Origin: M3007 sp043764095
GTDB taxonomy: Bacteria; Bacteroidota; Bacteroidia; Chitinophagales; Saprospiraceae
Reading direction: 5' to 3'
NCBI GenBank assembly: GCA_043764095.1
Contig: JAYUKX010000135.1
Span: 1-64,000 of the forward strand
Length of the DNA: 64,000 nt
Shown: positions 8,257 to 16,719 of the stretch, one piece after another
Numbering within the stretch: the stretch's first letter is position 1
Layout: each line of letters begins with the position of its first letter
Position numbers and translations under genes: made by a program
The notes under the pieces: model-generated
Database searches by the model: none
What the model was told of the DNA's origin: nothing
What the model saw: only the letters and a program-made list of their open reading frames with translations

Positions 8257-8264
8257 CAAAGGTA
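8257..8264 (-). promoter_or_regulatory. -7 promoter element for the BNR lipoprotein
   Basis: On the - strand this reads TACCTTTG, an exact TAnnTTTG match, 29 bp upstream of the start codon at 8227. No clear -33 box was found. Confidence 0.5.
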
Positions 8265-8330
8265 TGGGCGTACTCAGTCTAAGCCGCTTTTTGCTTGTAA
8301 AAGGATGTAAACGGGTTGTAAAAGTGTGTT

Positions 8331-9032
8331 TTACTTTGTTTTTATCCATCCAATTATGGATTGTTCGGTATGCTTAGCCACCAATACCAATATCCATTTC
8401 CCTTTTTGATCCAGCACAGTGATTTCCTCGTTTTTGATTGTAATCAATTTGTTGCCGATCCGCCGCTCATTGGTACATTCGTCTTTTTGGGGTTTGTTAT
8501 TCACTTTTGGTGTTGTCCTGATCGTACCGCTCATTTTTTTATTAGGTAGTGTTTGGCCGAGGCTAAGTTCAGTATCTGTATGGAACGTAATGGATTGTTT
8601 TTGACAAGTATTATCTTTTCCAATTTGTGCGATAAATAAGTTGGAAAAACGAATACAACAACAAGCCTCTGCAAAAATCATAATTTCGGTAATGTCCCCT
8701 TTTTTCTCGATAGCGATCACTTTTCCGCCGCTTGCGTACACCTTCTTAAAGGATTTTCCTTGGTTCAAAAAAATAACTGTTTCGGGGTAAGGCGCACACG
8801 AGCCTGTAAAGATCAAGTCCTTTAAGCCGTCTTGATTCAGGTCGCATACGTGTGCATTGCGTTTGGGTACATGACCATTACAAGTATAATCCTCCAATTT
8901 GGGTAATTGGGAAAATCCGTTTGTATCTAACTGAAACTCAGTTGTGTCCAGCAGGTGTTGCAGGGTACTTAGGTTTTGGCCGTATGCGGTAGAAACCGTT
9001 AAGATTAGAGCCAGAATGAGTTGTGACTTCAT
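8331..9032 (-). CDS. Secreted protein with a VCBS/FG-GAP-like segment
   Basis: A 233-residue protein with a signal peptide (MKSQLILALILTVSTAYGQ). One FG-GAP/VCBS-like calcium-binding motif, CDLNQDGLKDLIFTGSC, lies near residues 63-79. The rest is predicted beta-rich with a conserved-looking CCCIRF segment and a lysine-rich region around 155-185. No enzymatic signature is visible. It lies between the BNR lipoprotein and the gene at 9054 on the same strand and may be co-transcribed with them. Confidence 0.65.
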   Translation of the reverse strand: MKSQLILALILTVSTAYGQNLSTLQHLLDTTEFQLDTNGFSQLPKLEDYTCNGHVPKRNAHVCDLNQDGLKDLIFTGSCAPYPETVIFLNQGKSFKKVYASGGKVIAIEKKGDITEIMIFAEACCCIRFSNLFIAQIGKDNTCQKQSITFHTDTELSLGQTLPNKKMSGTIRTTPKVNNKPQKDECTNERRIGNKLITIKNEEITVLDQKGKWILVLVAKHTEQSIIGWIKTK

Positions 9033-9053
9033 TGTTTGGTGGTGTTAAAGATG

Positions 9054-10031
9054 TTATACAATAAGTTCACATGCACCAGATAGAAGATCGGTCTCCAAAC
9101 GTTTAAATTTCCCTTCCACCACTTTACCATCGGGATATTTAACTTGAATTACCTGATTTCTGGATAGGTTTTTAAATGGGTTCTGGCGGGCGGGTTGCAT
9201 CGTTGGTTTGTGTTTTATTTTTGCCAGCATTTCGGTCTGGTAATCCAATAAGTATTTATTCAATACCTTCTCATTTGATAAATCTATACCTTTTCCTAAT
9301 GCACCCATCATCATACTTTTAGACATCCCCCAGTAATCCGGGTTTTGGGCATTACGGATCATATCAGGTATTGTTTTTTGAATTTCCTGATGTAATTGAA
9401 GCGCATTTTTATGAAGTAGGTGTTCGTGCAGGAATGCAAAAAACTGCGTGAGCACTTTACCGATCACATGGAATTGTTCAATCTCTGCCGTAAGTTTTTT
9501 AGGCATTAATTCGAGACAAACCTCTCTTACGGTACCTTTAGTCCATTGTTCTGGCTGCTCCGAACGATAATTGAATGCATTTTCAGAAAACAAATCTAAC
9601 GTAAAATCTACATTATTTTGATCTTCCTTATCCAGCATACTAAAGAAGGTACTTTTCTCAAATTCGGCACACCATGCCATTAGTACAGTCTTATCCAGTT
9701 CATCATCTTCATCCGGCAAGTTATAGGTGTCTTCCAACAGACTTTGTTGTGCGGCTCTTTGGCTATCGGTGTCGCGCCGAACAGATAATTCAAGATCCTC
9801 TTCTCCCAACCAATAATAAAAAGGAGCATCTCCATTTTCTATACAGTTTTGGATGTATTTATCTGGTAGTTGCTGCAAGGACAAGGTATCCAATTCAATC
9901 ATATAGGTATTGTCATCATTAGATACAGGTAGTTCTACTACCTCACCTATCCAGCCGGATATTAATTCTCCAGTTCCTTCCAGAATGACTCCGGCTTTGA
10001 CACGCACATGATCTTTTAAGTTGAATTTCAT
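9054..10031 (-). CDS. Uncharacterised protein with SH3-like N-terminus
   Basis: I do not recognise this 325-residue gene. The first 75 residues (KDHVRVKAGVI...SGWIGEVVELP) look like a small SH3/KOW-type beta-barrel. A mostly helical, acidic middle follows, then a basic C-terminal strand segment (VIQVKYPDGKVVEGKFKRLETDL). There is no signal peptide or membrane segment, so it is probably cytoplasmic. The - strand neighbours at 10227 (SWIM protein) and 8331 are not obviously related in function. Confidence 0.6.
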   Translation of the reverse strand: MKFNLKDHVRVKAGVILEGTGELISGWIGEVVELPVSNDDNTYMIELDTLSLQQLPDKYIQNCIENGDAPFYYWLGEEDLELSVRRDTDSQRAAQQSLLEDTYNLPDEDDELDKTVLMAWCAEFEKSTFFSMLDKEDQNNVDFTLDLFSENAFNYRSEQPEQWTKGTVREVCLELMPKKLTAEIEQFHVIGKVLTQFFAFLHEHLLHKNALQLHQEIQKTIPDMIRNAQNPDYWGMSKSMMMGALGKGIDLSNEKVLNKYLLDYQTEMLAKIKHKPTMQPARQNPFKNLSRNQVIQVKYPDGKVVEGKFKRLETDLLSGACELIV

Positions 10032-10226
10032 AATTTGCTTCGTTTTTATGCGGTAAATGTAATAAAATCTTGGGTTGTCTGAACAGCAGGCTTAAATAAA
10101 ATATTCATAAGTTTTGTTATTTTGATTTTTTGATAAAAAATAGAAAATAATTAGCCCAAAACGCTGGTTTTTTGTTTGGCTGCGATACCTTGCCCAACTT
10201 TCCCATAATAGTAACAAACCAATACC

Positions 10227-11957
10227 TCAACGTCCGATCACCTTACGCATCTCCTCTATCATAGCTGGTCGTCGCGGATATTTTTGAATCAGGTTAGCGG
10301 CTAGGCCATTTATTGCACTGTGACTACCTTCCATGTCCATTTTTACCTTTTTCATTAAGGTAGCGATGTGTTCATATTCTTTTCGGTTGGAGGCATTATC
10401 GCCAGATTTTTCGAGTAAACGTAAGTAAAAAGCCAGCATTTCGGTAGGATATCGCTTTAATAGATGAGGATGAACTTGATTAAGAATGGTTTCCGTAGCA
10501 TCCTCGGGAATTACTTGTAACAGTTGTTCCCACTGTTCCTCTTGAATAAATATAGGAGCAAGCCGCATATAAAGGGAGTATTTTAGGCTATCCCAAGCTG
10601 CTTTCCGCGGCCTTGCTTTTTCTTCGGCGATGACCGATTGGATATGTTGACCAATAATCTCAGGCCATTCACTAGGCGAGAATGTGGCTTTCCATGCTTG
10701 ATAATATTTGATACTCACACCACGGTCGAAAGTAAATTTTTTGGTAAAAAAGCGCTCCGTTGTCACGTCTTTTTCCGCACAGGCTATATCGAGCAGCACT
10801 GCTTCCCATTGAATGACTGTACCGGGGTGTTTTTTACCTTCTGCGATTTGGATGCCTCCGGCGACGAGTTGTTTTGCATGGATAAAATCCTTTTTTTCGA
10901 TGGCTTTTTGTACTTCGCCCCTCCGAACGGCCACGATTTCCATATTGGACTCTATGAGCTGGTTGGCTTCTTCTGGACGACCTGTTTTTATATAAAATTG
11001 GATTTTTCTTTTTTTGAAATCTTCTTGGTAATAATCGCTGTGTCGATCACTATGGATTTTTAACAGTTTGTCGAGTAGATGTAGGTAACGCATCGGCTCC
11101 GTTCTCAAGGCGGTTATTTCGGCTGCATTGAGTAACTCGGTGCCAAAATCCCCGTAATCGAACCATATCTTATCTGCCAAAGTCTTTTCAAGGTGATCGA
11201 GCAATTGGCCGAGTAATTCGGAACTTGCTTTTGGGGCTTCGGCAATGCTTCCCAAAATCCTAATACCCGAGGAAACCACTCCGCCGATATTTCCAGCAGA
11301 GTCGTCGCAAGCCTGAACGAGTTGAATGGCTTCTTGGGCAAGCACTTTTCCGATGGAGAATGCATCGCGATAGTTTTTTTGCGAAAGGGCTGTTTCAGCA
11401 GCCTGTTGTACGGCTCGGATTTCTTTCGCGAATGAATATGTTTGGCGGTAATCCATGAACCCACGGCTGGAATTGCTACGAATAATTTGGCGCACCATAC
11501 CTTCATATTTGCTTGCAATGTCCATTTTGGGGTCTTTTTCGGCAAAAAAGAGCATAAATTTTTCGCCAAAATCGCTATTTCCCTCTTTATGGTGTCGGAT
11601 GAAATTGCGGAGTTCTTCGAGATTGGTTTTGAGTAGTAAGTCTTCAAAACTTAGTTTGCCCGTTTTAGGGGACTTCTTTTCAGACTTGGGTACCTGCTCG
11701 CGTATGGCGTAGAGCACGGCAACAATATGCTTGCACACCGAGCCGCCATCGTAGGGGCAATCGCAGGAGTAGTCCTCGACATTTTTCCCCGAGAGGAGGA
11801 CTTCTACTTCGTAATCCTCGGAGCCTTCGACGGTTGCTGCCCATGTTCCAGAAGGGTTTTCTTCGAGGGATTCAACGGCTTTATTTTTGAAATAATCTTT
11901 GCCGCGTTGGAGGATTTGGGCTGTTATGGCAGACTCAAAGTTGTCTAAAGTGAACAT
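10227..11957 (-). CDS. SWIM zinc-finger protein
   Basis: A 576-residue protein with a SWIM zinc finger near the N-terminus: Cys65-x-Cys67, then Cys75-x-His77, in the context SCDCPYDGGSVCKHIVA. SWIM domains bind zinc and mediate nucleic-acid or protein contacts. In bacteria they often accompany SNF2-type helicases, but no helicase domain follows here; the rest is an alpha-helical repeat-like region without known motifs. It appears monocistronic with its own -7 element at 11979-11986. Confidence 0.85.
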   Translation of the reverse strand: MFTLDNFESAITAQILQRGKDYFKNKAVESLEENPSGTWAATVEGSEDYEVEVLLSGKNVEDYSCDCPYDGGSVCKHIVAVLYAIREQVPKSEKKSPKTGKLSFEDLLLKTNLEELRNFIRHHKEGNSDFGEKFMLFFAEKDPKMDIASKYEGMVRQIIRSNSSRGFMDYRQTYSFAKEIRAVQQAAETALSQKNYRDAFSIGKVLAQEAIQLVQACDDSAGNIGGVVSSGIRILGSIAEAPKASSELLGQLLDHLEKTLADKIWFDYGDFGTELLNAAEITALRTEPMRYLHLLDKLLKIHSDRHSDYYQEDFKKRKIQFYIKTGRPEEANQLIESNMEIVAVRRGEVQKAIEKKDFIHAKQLVAGGIQIAEGKKHPGTVIQWEAVLLDIACAEKDVTTERFFTKKFTFDRGVSIKYYQAWKATFSPSEWPEIIGQHIQSVIAEEKARPRKAAWDSLKYSLYMRLAPIFIQEEQWEQLLQVIPEDATETILNQVHPHLLKRYPTEMLAFYLRLLEKSGDNASNRKEYEHIATLMKKVKMDMEGSHSAINGLAANLIQKYPRRPAMIEEMRKVIGR

Positions 11958-11978
11958 GGTATATTAAATTTTGAGGTG

Positions 11979-11986
11979 CAAATATA
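11979..11986 (-). promoter_or_regulatory. -7 promoter element for the SWIM protein
   Basis: Reads TATATTTG on the - strand, an exact TAnnTTTG match, 21 bp upstream of the start codon at 11957. Confidence 0.45.
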
Positions 11987-12076
11987 TGAACATCAACAAA
12001 CACTAATGTATTGGTTAACTGGATTTTACCAATTTCTGTATCACAAAGTGCGATGACTATTGAGGCTGAGGTGTGC

Positions 12077-12358
12077 TCAATAACCTGAGGATAAGTTGGT
12101 GGTGAGTTTTCGATGTAAGGGCAAAGATTCTCCATTTTGCAGCACCGTTATGGAGCGGGTTTCGTATTCAGCAATTTTTGGGAAAATGCTGTCAAATCCT
12201 AGAAAGTACATCTGCGGTAAAGTGACGTTGAGTGATTGGATATTTAAATCAAACAAAGTAACAACCTTTACTTTTTCTGCATCGGTTGGCTTGCCATTTT
12301 TTCCTTTTTTTTGAAAATCAAGGTAAAGATACGAATGGTTGAAATAATTTTTGACATC
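12077..12358 (-). pseudogene. 5'-truncated gene remnant, family unknown
   Basis: The frame is open for 93 codons to a TGA at 12077-12079 and has convincing protein character (for example DVKNYFNHSYLYLDFQ near the start and PQMYFLGFDSIFPKIAEYE in the middle). An in-frame TAA at 12359-12361 sits immediately before it and no start codon lies near its beginning. It therefore looks like the 3' part of a gene whose front has been lost. I do not recognise the family. Between 12359 and 12570 I see only AT-rich sequence. Confidence 0.5.
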
Positions 12359-12570
12359 TTATTTGAAATAATCCAGTAGTCTGAAACAACTGATATTATC
12401 CGTTTTGCGTTGGTATATTGTTTTATATAATTAAATAAGTACGCGATCTGTCAAAATTTTATACCACTATGCACAAGGTTATTCTTTGTACAGTGGGGCG
12501 AAGGAGCACTATGTGCGAGCAGGTACACTCAAAAGTAGAAAAAAAAATGGCTAATACCACACAAAACATA

Positions 12571-12578
12571 TACCTTTG
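12571..12578 (+). promoter_or_regulatory. -7 element before the nonsense pseudogene
   Basis: TACCTTTG matches TAnnTTTG and lies 15 bp upstream of the ATG at 12594. Confidence 0.4.
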
Positions 12579-12593
12579 CATCAAAATTGGACA

Positions 12594-12842
12594 ATGGATA
12601 AGGTACAATCTTTGGAAAATATCAAAAAAAAATACCCTAATTAATGGGTGCTGCTCGGCAACCCACAGATACTGCACGACAAAGTCAGCAAAGGGTTGCT
12701 GCTTTTTCATCACGAGGATAAAAAAACGGTACTGCTGTTCGCACAGAATGCGATAGTAGATTACGACATGGTGAAGGTTTTGTTCACTGGCGAGGCATCT
12801 AAAGCGGTGCGACTTCTTTCAAGGCACACGCTTACTCCTTGA
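12594..12842 (+). pseudogene. Small gene interrupted by one in-frame stop
   Basis: From ATG 12594 the frame reads MDKVQSLENIKKKYPN, then TAA at 12642-12644, then continues WVLLGNPQILHDKVSKG to a TGA at 12842. Both halves are in the same frame with no shift, for 82 codons plus stop. KYPN-x-WVLLGNP resembles a small Bacteroidota family in which Glu stands at the stop position (KYPNEWVLLGNP), from memory and unchecked. A GAA-to-TAA change would explain it. Function unknown; the intact family has been seen near other small accessory genes. A GTG at 12648 could in principle restart translation. Confidence 0.65.
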
Positions 12843-12931
12843 TTTTGTGAAGTCAGAGTTAACCATTCTTTCCTAACTGAGCAACTTTGTTTGACTTAAA
12901 CCTTTTTTATATTTTAATAATAATAATTTTT

Positions 12932-13258
12932 TTAGTTTAAGGCTGCATGTTCAGGCGAGGTATAGTCTTCATCCCACATTTCGCGGTAATAGTGAACATA
13001 ATCAGCCGTCGCTTCGGGGTTGATATAATAGTAATAACGACAGAGTTTTTTAAAAAGTAGCAACATTTTATCGTCGAAACAAAAATCAAGGATGCCGTCA
13101 AGTAAGTGTTGAATGTTGTATTCATCTTTGGTTTTGGATAAAATGAGTGCTTCGACCAAAGGCGTGTATTGCTGCACTGCTTGGTGCGTCAGGTTTTGCA
13201 TGGATGCTAGCAAGGATTTGATGCCTTCGAGGTTTGGGTCTGTAGTTGTCTTTTTCAT
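12932..13258 (-). CDS. Small hypothetical protein downstream of the macrodomain gene
   Basis: A 108-residue, all-helical acidic protein with an aromatic-rich segment, LCRYYYYINPEATADYVHYYREMWDED. I know no family for it. It starts 17 bp after the macrodomain gene stop on the same strand, so the two are probably co-transcribed, and it may be a partner of the ADP-ribose hydrolase. Confidence 0.6.
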   Translation of the reverse strand: MKKTTTDPNLEGIKSLLASMQNLTHQAVQQYTPLVEALILSKTKDEYNIQHLLDGILDFCFDDKMLLLFKKLCRYYYYINPEATADYVHYYREMWDEDYTSPEHAALN

Positions 13259-13275
13259 GTTTTAATGTTTGGTAA

Positions 13276-13818
13276 CTAATCAAGCGCATCTTGGTACAAC
13301 GCATAATTATCAGCATCGAAACACACAAAAATAACGCTTTCAAGCGCATCGGGATAAGTTTCCTCAAATTCTTGTAAGGCATTGAGCGCAACGATACAAG
13401 CCTCCGCTTTTGGAAAACCATAGATTCCGGTGCTAATATTGGGGAATGCGATGGTTTTCAAACCCTTTTCGCTGGCCAGCATTAAGGTGTTCCAATAGCA
13501 ATCGCGGAGCAGTGCCTCTTTTGCCGGCTCTTTGCCTTGCTGCCATACTGGGCCAACAGTGTGGATCACAAATTTCGCGGGCAACCGCCCTCCGGTAGTT
13601 ATTACCGCTTGGCCAGTTTTGCAGCGGCCAATTTTTCTACAAGCGTCTAACAGTTCTGGTCCGGCGGCGCGGTGAATAGCACCATCTACGCCTCCACCGC
13701 CAAGTAGTGAGGTGTTTGCTGCATTGACAATTGCATCAGCGGCTATCTTGGTGATATCGCCTTGGATACAAGTGACCTTTATTTGGCGAAACGAATATCT
13801 TTTGTGAAGTGTGGACAT
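13276..13818 (-). CDS. Macrodomain O-acetyl-ADP-ribose deacetylase/ADP-ribosyl hydrolase (YmdB-like)
   Basis: A 180-residue single macrodomain. Signature segments are QGDITKIAADAIVNAAN (about 20-36), the GGGGVDGAIHRAAG loop (about 40-53) that contacts the distal ribose, and PNISTGIYGFP (about 121-131) around the diphosphate. MacroD-type enzymes hydrolyse O-acetyl-ADP-ribose and remove ADP-ribose from proteins or nucleic acids. It sits with a small helical partner gene, 5 kb from three TIR-domain genes whose products probably generate ADP-ribose species from NAD+; a functional link is only speculation. Confidence 0.93.
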   Translation of the reverse strand: MSTLHKRYSFRQIKVTCIQGDITKIAADAIVNAANTSLLGGGGVDGAIHRAAGPELLDACRKIGRCKTGQAVITTGGRLPAKFVIHTVGPVWQQGKEPAKEALLRDCYWNTLMLASEKGLKTIAFPNISTGIYGFPKAEACIVALNALQEFEETYPDALESVIFVCFDADNYALYQDALD

Positions 13819-13822
13819 GGTA

Positions 13823-13830
13823 CAAAGTTA
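13823..13830 (-). promoter_or_regulatory. -7 element very close to the macrodomain start
   Basis: Reads TAACTTTG on the - strand, an exact TAnnTTTG match, ending only 4 bp before the start codon at 13818. If used, transcription would begin at or just after the ATG, giving a leaderless mRNA, or a later start codon would be used. Confidence 0.35.
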
Positions 13831-14002
13831 CGTGATAAATGATGGTTTACTCGTTCCTTAACTTAAAATCATAGAAAATAAGTTCCAATGTATATTCTTA
13901 CCTACACAGCACGCTCATAATTTTTTTTGGTTAAAAACGTTCTTTCTTAGGGTAAAGGGGCAATTCCCTTTGCGTTTTATTCGTAATGAAAAAAATCTTA
14001 AA

Positions 14003-15004
14003 ATGACGAAAATCTACACTAAAATTGTACTAACCTGCTTGGTTTTGATCCAAATTCAATGCGTAATCGCCCAAAATAGTACTCGAAAAGTAATACCTCC
14101 TAATCCTCCAAATGGCGTACTTTTTCAGGATAGTTTATATATCGACCGATCTGAAATCAGTGTCGTTGATTGGCGGGAATATGAATTTTGGACGCAGCGG
14201 GCTAATCCTAATCTAGTGGACGACGTTCTACCAGATACTACAGTTTGGCAATACAATGCAGAAGGAAATCTTACGCTTAACTCCCCAACATTGCGTTTAA
14301 CACAATCTTATTACCGCCACCCGGCTTATGACGGATATCCAATAGTAGGTATTACAAGACAACAGGCCAATGCTTATTGCGCATGGCGTACAGATCGGGT
14401 ATATGAAGCAATATTGATAAAAAAAGGCATTATTGCGATGAATCCGAATCAAGACAGCAGTACTTTTTTTACGGTGGAGCGGTATCTAAGCGGTAATTAT
14501 ATGGGATACAAACCTGATTTAACGGTGGCGATTCCACTGTATCGTTTGCCTACCGAGGCTGAATGGGAATTGGCAGCATCGGGTACATTATATAACAGCA
14601 TGTATCCGTATGGCTATGATTTTGATAATAAAAGCACCGCAAAATATATCAAAAAACGCGGTATTACGGAGTTATTGAATACCCTCGAAACAAAAGGTCG
14701 TAAGGAAGTGGGACATTCAAATACGGACACCCTAAAAATGCCAGCACCGTATGGTATGGGCATTAAAAATAAGGCCGGGCTGTATAATATGATCGGTAAT
14801 GTCGCGGAAATGATAGATGAAGCAGGAGTGGCAAAAGGCGGCGGTTATCTTACGCCTTTTAAGGATTGCACGATCAAGAGTCGTCAGTCATATTCTCGTC
14901 CTGTGTGTTGGGTCGGCTTACGTTGTGTATGCTCCTGGGAGCGAGCCGGTAGCGCTCCGTTAGAGCGCGTGCGTACTTTGCAGGTGGGTAATGGTTTTCG
15001 GTGA
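14003..15004 (+). CDS. Secreted SUMF1/formylglycine-generating-enzyme-like protein (GldJ/GldK type)
   Basis: A 333-residue protein with an N-terminal signal (MTKIYTKIVLTCLVLIQIQCVIAQ; the Cys could be a lipobox). It then has an FGE-sulfatase (SUMF1) domain: SEISVVDWREYEFW near the start, an RLPTEAEWELAASG motif, YPYG, and the C-terminal GLYNMIGNVAEMIDEAGVAKGGGY region. In Bacteroidota such proteins include the gliding/T9SS lipoproteins GldJ and GldK, which lack the catalytic Cys pair; here a Cys-rich tail (CWVGLRCVC) is present, but I cannot assign activity. Start set at ATG 14003, giving a proper signal peptide; an upstream in-frame ATT/ATG at 13970 would spoil it. Confidence 0.8.
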   Translation: MTKIYTKIVLTCLVLIQIQCVIAQNSTRKVIPPNPPNGVLFQDSLYIDRSEISVVDWREYEFWTQRANPNLVDDVLPDTTVWQYNAEGNLTLNSPTLRLTQSYYRHPAYDGYPIVGITRQQANAYCAWRTDRVYEAILIKKGIIAMNPNQDSSTFFTVERYLSGNYMGYKPDLTVAIPLYRLPTEAEWELAASGTLYNSMYPYGYDFDNKSTAKYIKKRGITELLNTLETKGRKEVGHSNTDTLKMPAPYGMGIKNKAGLYNMIGNVAEMIDEAGVAKGGGYLTPFKDCTIKSRQSYSRPVCWVGLRCVCSWERAGSAPLERVRTLQVGNGFR

Positions 15005-15014
15005 TACGTAATAG

Positions 15015-15042
15015 GTTGGAAATGAAAATTGCCTTATCTTTG
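15015..15042 (+). promoter_or_regulatory. Promoter of the first antitoxin gene
   Basis: A TTG (15016-15018) and TATCTTTG (15035-15042) are separated by 16 bp, close to the Bacteroidota -33/-7 arrangement, 39 bp before the ATG at 15082. Confidence 0.5.
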
Positions 15043-15081
15043 TACAAAATATTATTACTTACGATAAAAATTTGATGAATC

Positions 15082-15330
15082 ATGCAATTGATAATTGAAT
15101 CATCGGACGAAAAAGTGATCCAAAAGATTTTGGAAATGATTCGCCCTTTTAATGTGACTTTTCATCAAGTCATAACAAATGATGCCGTTTTAGAATCGGC
15201 TGAGATATATACAACTCCGAAGCGTCCTTCAACGCGTGTTCGCAAATTGGGTATCATGCCTGGATTAGGTATATACATGGCTCCAGACTTCAATGCACCG
15301 ATTGACGATTTTACCGATTATATGCACTAA
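15082..15330 (+). CDS. Antitoxin-like protein of a broken VapBC-type module
   Basis: An 82-residue protein whose C-terminal tail (APDFNAPIDDFTDYM) is the kind of acidic segment that VapB/DUF2281-type antitoxins use to wrap their PIN toxin. The N-terminal half (residues 1-40) is a small alpha/beta DNA-binding-like unit of no firm family. It has its own promoter. It is followed 3 bp later by a frameshifted, truncated PIN toxin (15334-15416), so it is an orphan antitoxin. Confidence 0.65.
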   Translation: MQLIIESSDEKVIQKILEMIRPFNVTFHQVITNDAVLESAEIYTTPKRPSTRVRKLGIMPGLGIYMAPDFNAPIDDFTDYMH

Positions 15331-15333
15331 AAT

Positions 15334-15416
15334 ATGCGTACTTAATTGATACTCAAATTCTTATTTGGGCTTTGGAAGATAGCCCACGGCTTTATGTATT
15401 GGACTCGAATTTTTAA
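15334..15416 (+). pseudogene. Frameshifted and truncated PIN-domain toxin (VapC-type)
   Basis: After ATG-CG the reading frame shifts by one base and then reads YLIDTQILIWALEDSPRL, the classic PIN/VapC N-terminus with its first catalytic Asp. It hits TAA at 15414-15416 after about 27 codons; a VapC is normally about 130 residues. Restoring one base after CG would give MRYLIDTQ. The rest of the PIN domain (the later acidic residues) is absent, so the toxin is dead. Confidence 0.75.
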
Positions 15417-15457
15417 AACATTTATTAGGCCATAAACATCAAGAGCATTGTTAACGC

Positions 15458-15649
15458 ATGGAAAAAATAGTAAAAATAGTAAAAATTGGCCAAGATGACA
15501 GTAATTTGATTTACTGGCTCAGCCGTTCTTATATGCAACGTCTTGAAGAACTTGAAAAAATTCGTCAAGAAGTCAACCAACAGACTTATCATGGTAATCA
15601 ACAAGGATTTCAAAGAGTTTATCGAGTTGTTAAACGGGAACGGGGTTAA
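15458..15649 (+). CDS. Small partner protein of a decayed nucleotidyltransferase toxin
   Basis: A 63-residue basic helical protein (KIGQDDSNLIYWLSRSYMQR, then LEELEKIRQEVNQQ) with a C-terminal RVYRVVKRERG. Very similar small genes sit directly upstream of, and overlap, nucleotidyltransferase genes of the AbiEii/DUF6036 kind in Bacteroidota (recalled, not searched). Here it overlaps the remnant at 15591-15780 by 59 bp. It appears intact; whether it acts as an antitoxin is inferred from position. Confidence 0.6.
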   Translation: MEKIVKIVKIGQDDSNLIYWLSRSYMQRLEELEKIRQEVNQQTYHGNQQGFQRVYRVVKRERG

Positions 15650-15780
15650 GTATCTTGTTATTGGCGGCTTTTATAAATTTTGTAGGTATAGAGGATCTAA
15701 TTAGTATTAAAATGAGTGCAGGCCGTCCACAAGATTTGGCCGATGCTTCACAATTACTCAAATTAAATACTAAAAAATAA
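15591..15780 (+). pseudogene. Internally deleted nucleotidyltransferase (AbiEii/DUF6036-like)
   Basis: From ATG 15591 the frame gives INKDFKEFIELLNGNGVKYL then VIGG, the start of the minimal nucleotidyltransferase fold (the GG precedes the lost DxD motif). It then shifts frame near 15664 and reads FINFVGIEDLISIKMSAGRP and QDLADASQLLKLNTKK, the typical C-terminal end. The middle, including the catalytic Asp residues, has been deleted (about 100 residues judging by family length). A definite pseudogene. Confidence 0.8.
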
Positions 15781-15813
15781 TATTTAATCTTCTGCTGATC
15801 TCGCTTTCATAAT

Positions 15814-16689
15814 ATGTCTAATCTTGCATCACAATTTATCGCAGAGAACAAAGCCAAACATGCACAAGGCTTAGATGCGCGTGCGTTAGATTTATCGAAT
15901 TGTGGGCTAGTCGATCTGCCAATCGAGTTGGAGGAGTTGATTTGGCTAGAGCATTTAATATTAAATGAAAATCCGGTATTAAATAACTTAATATTTATTT
16001 CTAATTTAAGTCAATTGAGGGTACTTCATTTTTCGGATACAGGTGTGACCGATTTAATGCCAATTAAAAAATTGATAAAGTTGGAGGAGATTGTTTTTTC
16101 GAAAACCGGTGTATCTGACATAACACCACTTTTAGGGCTACAACAATTAACTTTTTTGTCTTTTTATTCTACACCAGTAGAAGATTTGTCTCCTATTTCA
16201 GGACTTTTATTACTAAATTTTTTGGATTGCTCGGATACAAAAATACGTGATTTATCGAACTTTACAGGTTTAAGTAATTTAGAAACCTTATATTGCAAAC
16301 ATACGCGTGTTGCCGATTTAGCCCCTTTAGCCAATTTTAAAAAACTAAAAGAGTTGAATTGTGGTCACACATTTGTTTCCGATTTATCGCCGCTTGTAAA
16401 ATTAAAAAGCCTTAAACGTCTCCATTGCGAAGCCACCTTAATCAGCGATTTGACACCGCTTTCCAAATTAAAAAATATTGAGTTCTTCTCTTGCGCGGAT
16501 ACGAATGTTGCCAATTTATTGCCCATCAAACATTGGATAGAACGATTTTGGCAACAAGTACGATATGAAACCAATGAAGGTCAAATTAGAGTCGGAGGCT
16601 GCCCGCTTGTTTACCCTCCGATTTCCATCGTTAAATCTGGTAATCAGGTAATTCTACAATATTTTGACGACTGGTCAACGCATAATTAA
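15814..16689 (+). CDS. Leucine-rich-repeat protein, Roco-type LRR without Roc-COR
   Basis: A 291-residue protein with about nine 22-23-residue LRR units, of the pattern LxxLxxLxFSxTxVxDLxPL (residues about 38-240). The C-terminal GGCPLVYPPISIVKSGNQVILQYF strongly resembles the linker that in Roco proteins joins the LRR to the GTPase (Roc) domain, but the protein stops there with no GTPase. It is probably a stand-alone LRR derived from or related to Roco proteins. A partial copy of its first 25 codons recurs at 17718-17801, and the DUF1963 gene follows 30 bp downstream. Confidence 0.8.
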   Translation: MSNLASQFIAENKAKHAQGLDARALDLSNCGLVDLPIELEELIWLEHLILNENPVLNNLIFISNLSQLRVLHFSDTGVTDLMPIKKLIKLEEIVFSKTGVSDITPLLGLQQLTFLSFYSTPVEDLSPISGLLLLNFLDCSDTKIRDLSNFTGLSNLETLYCKHTRVADLAPLANFKKLKELNCGHTFVSDLSPLVKLKSLKRLHCEATLISDLTPLSKLKNIEFFSCADTNVANLLPIKHWIERFWQQVRYETNEGQIRVGGCPLVYPPISIVKSGNQVILQYFDDWSTHN

Positions 16690-16719
16690 AACGTAAAAAA
16701 CATAATTTAATATAAAAAA

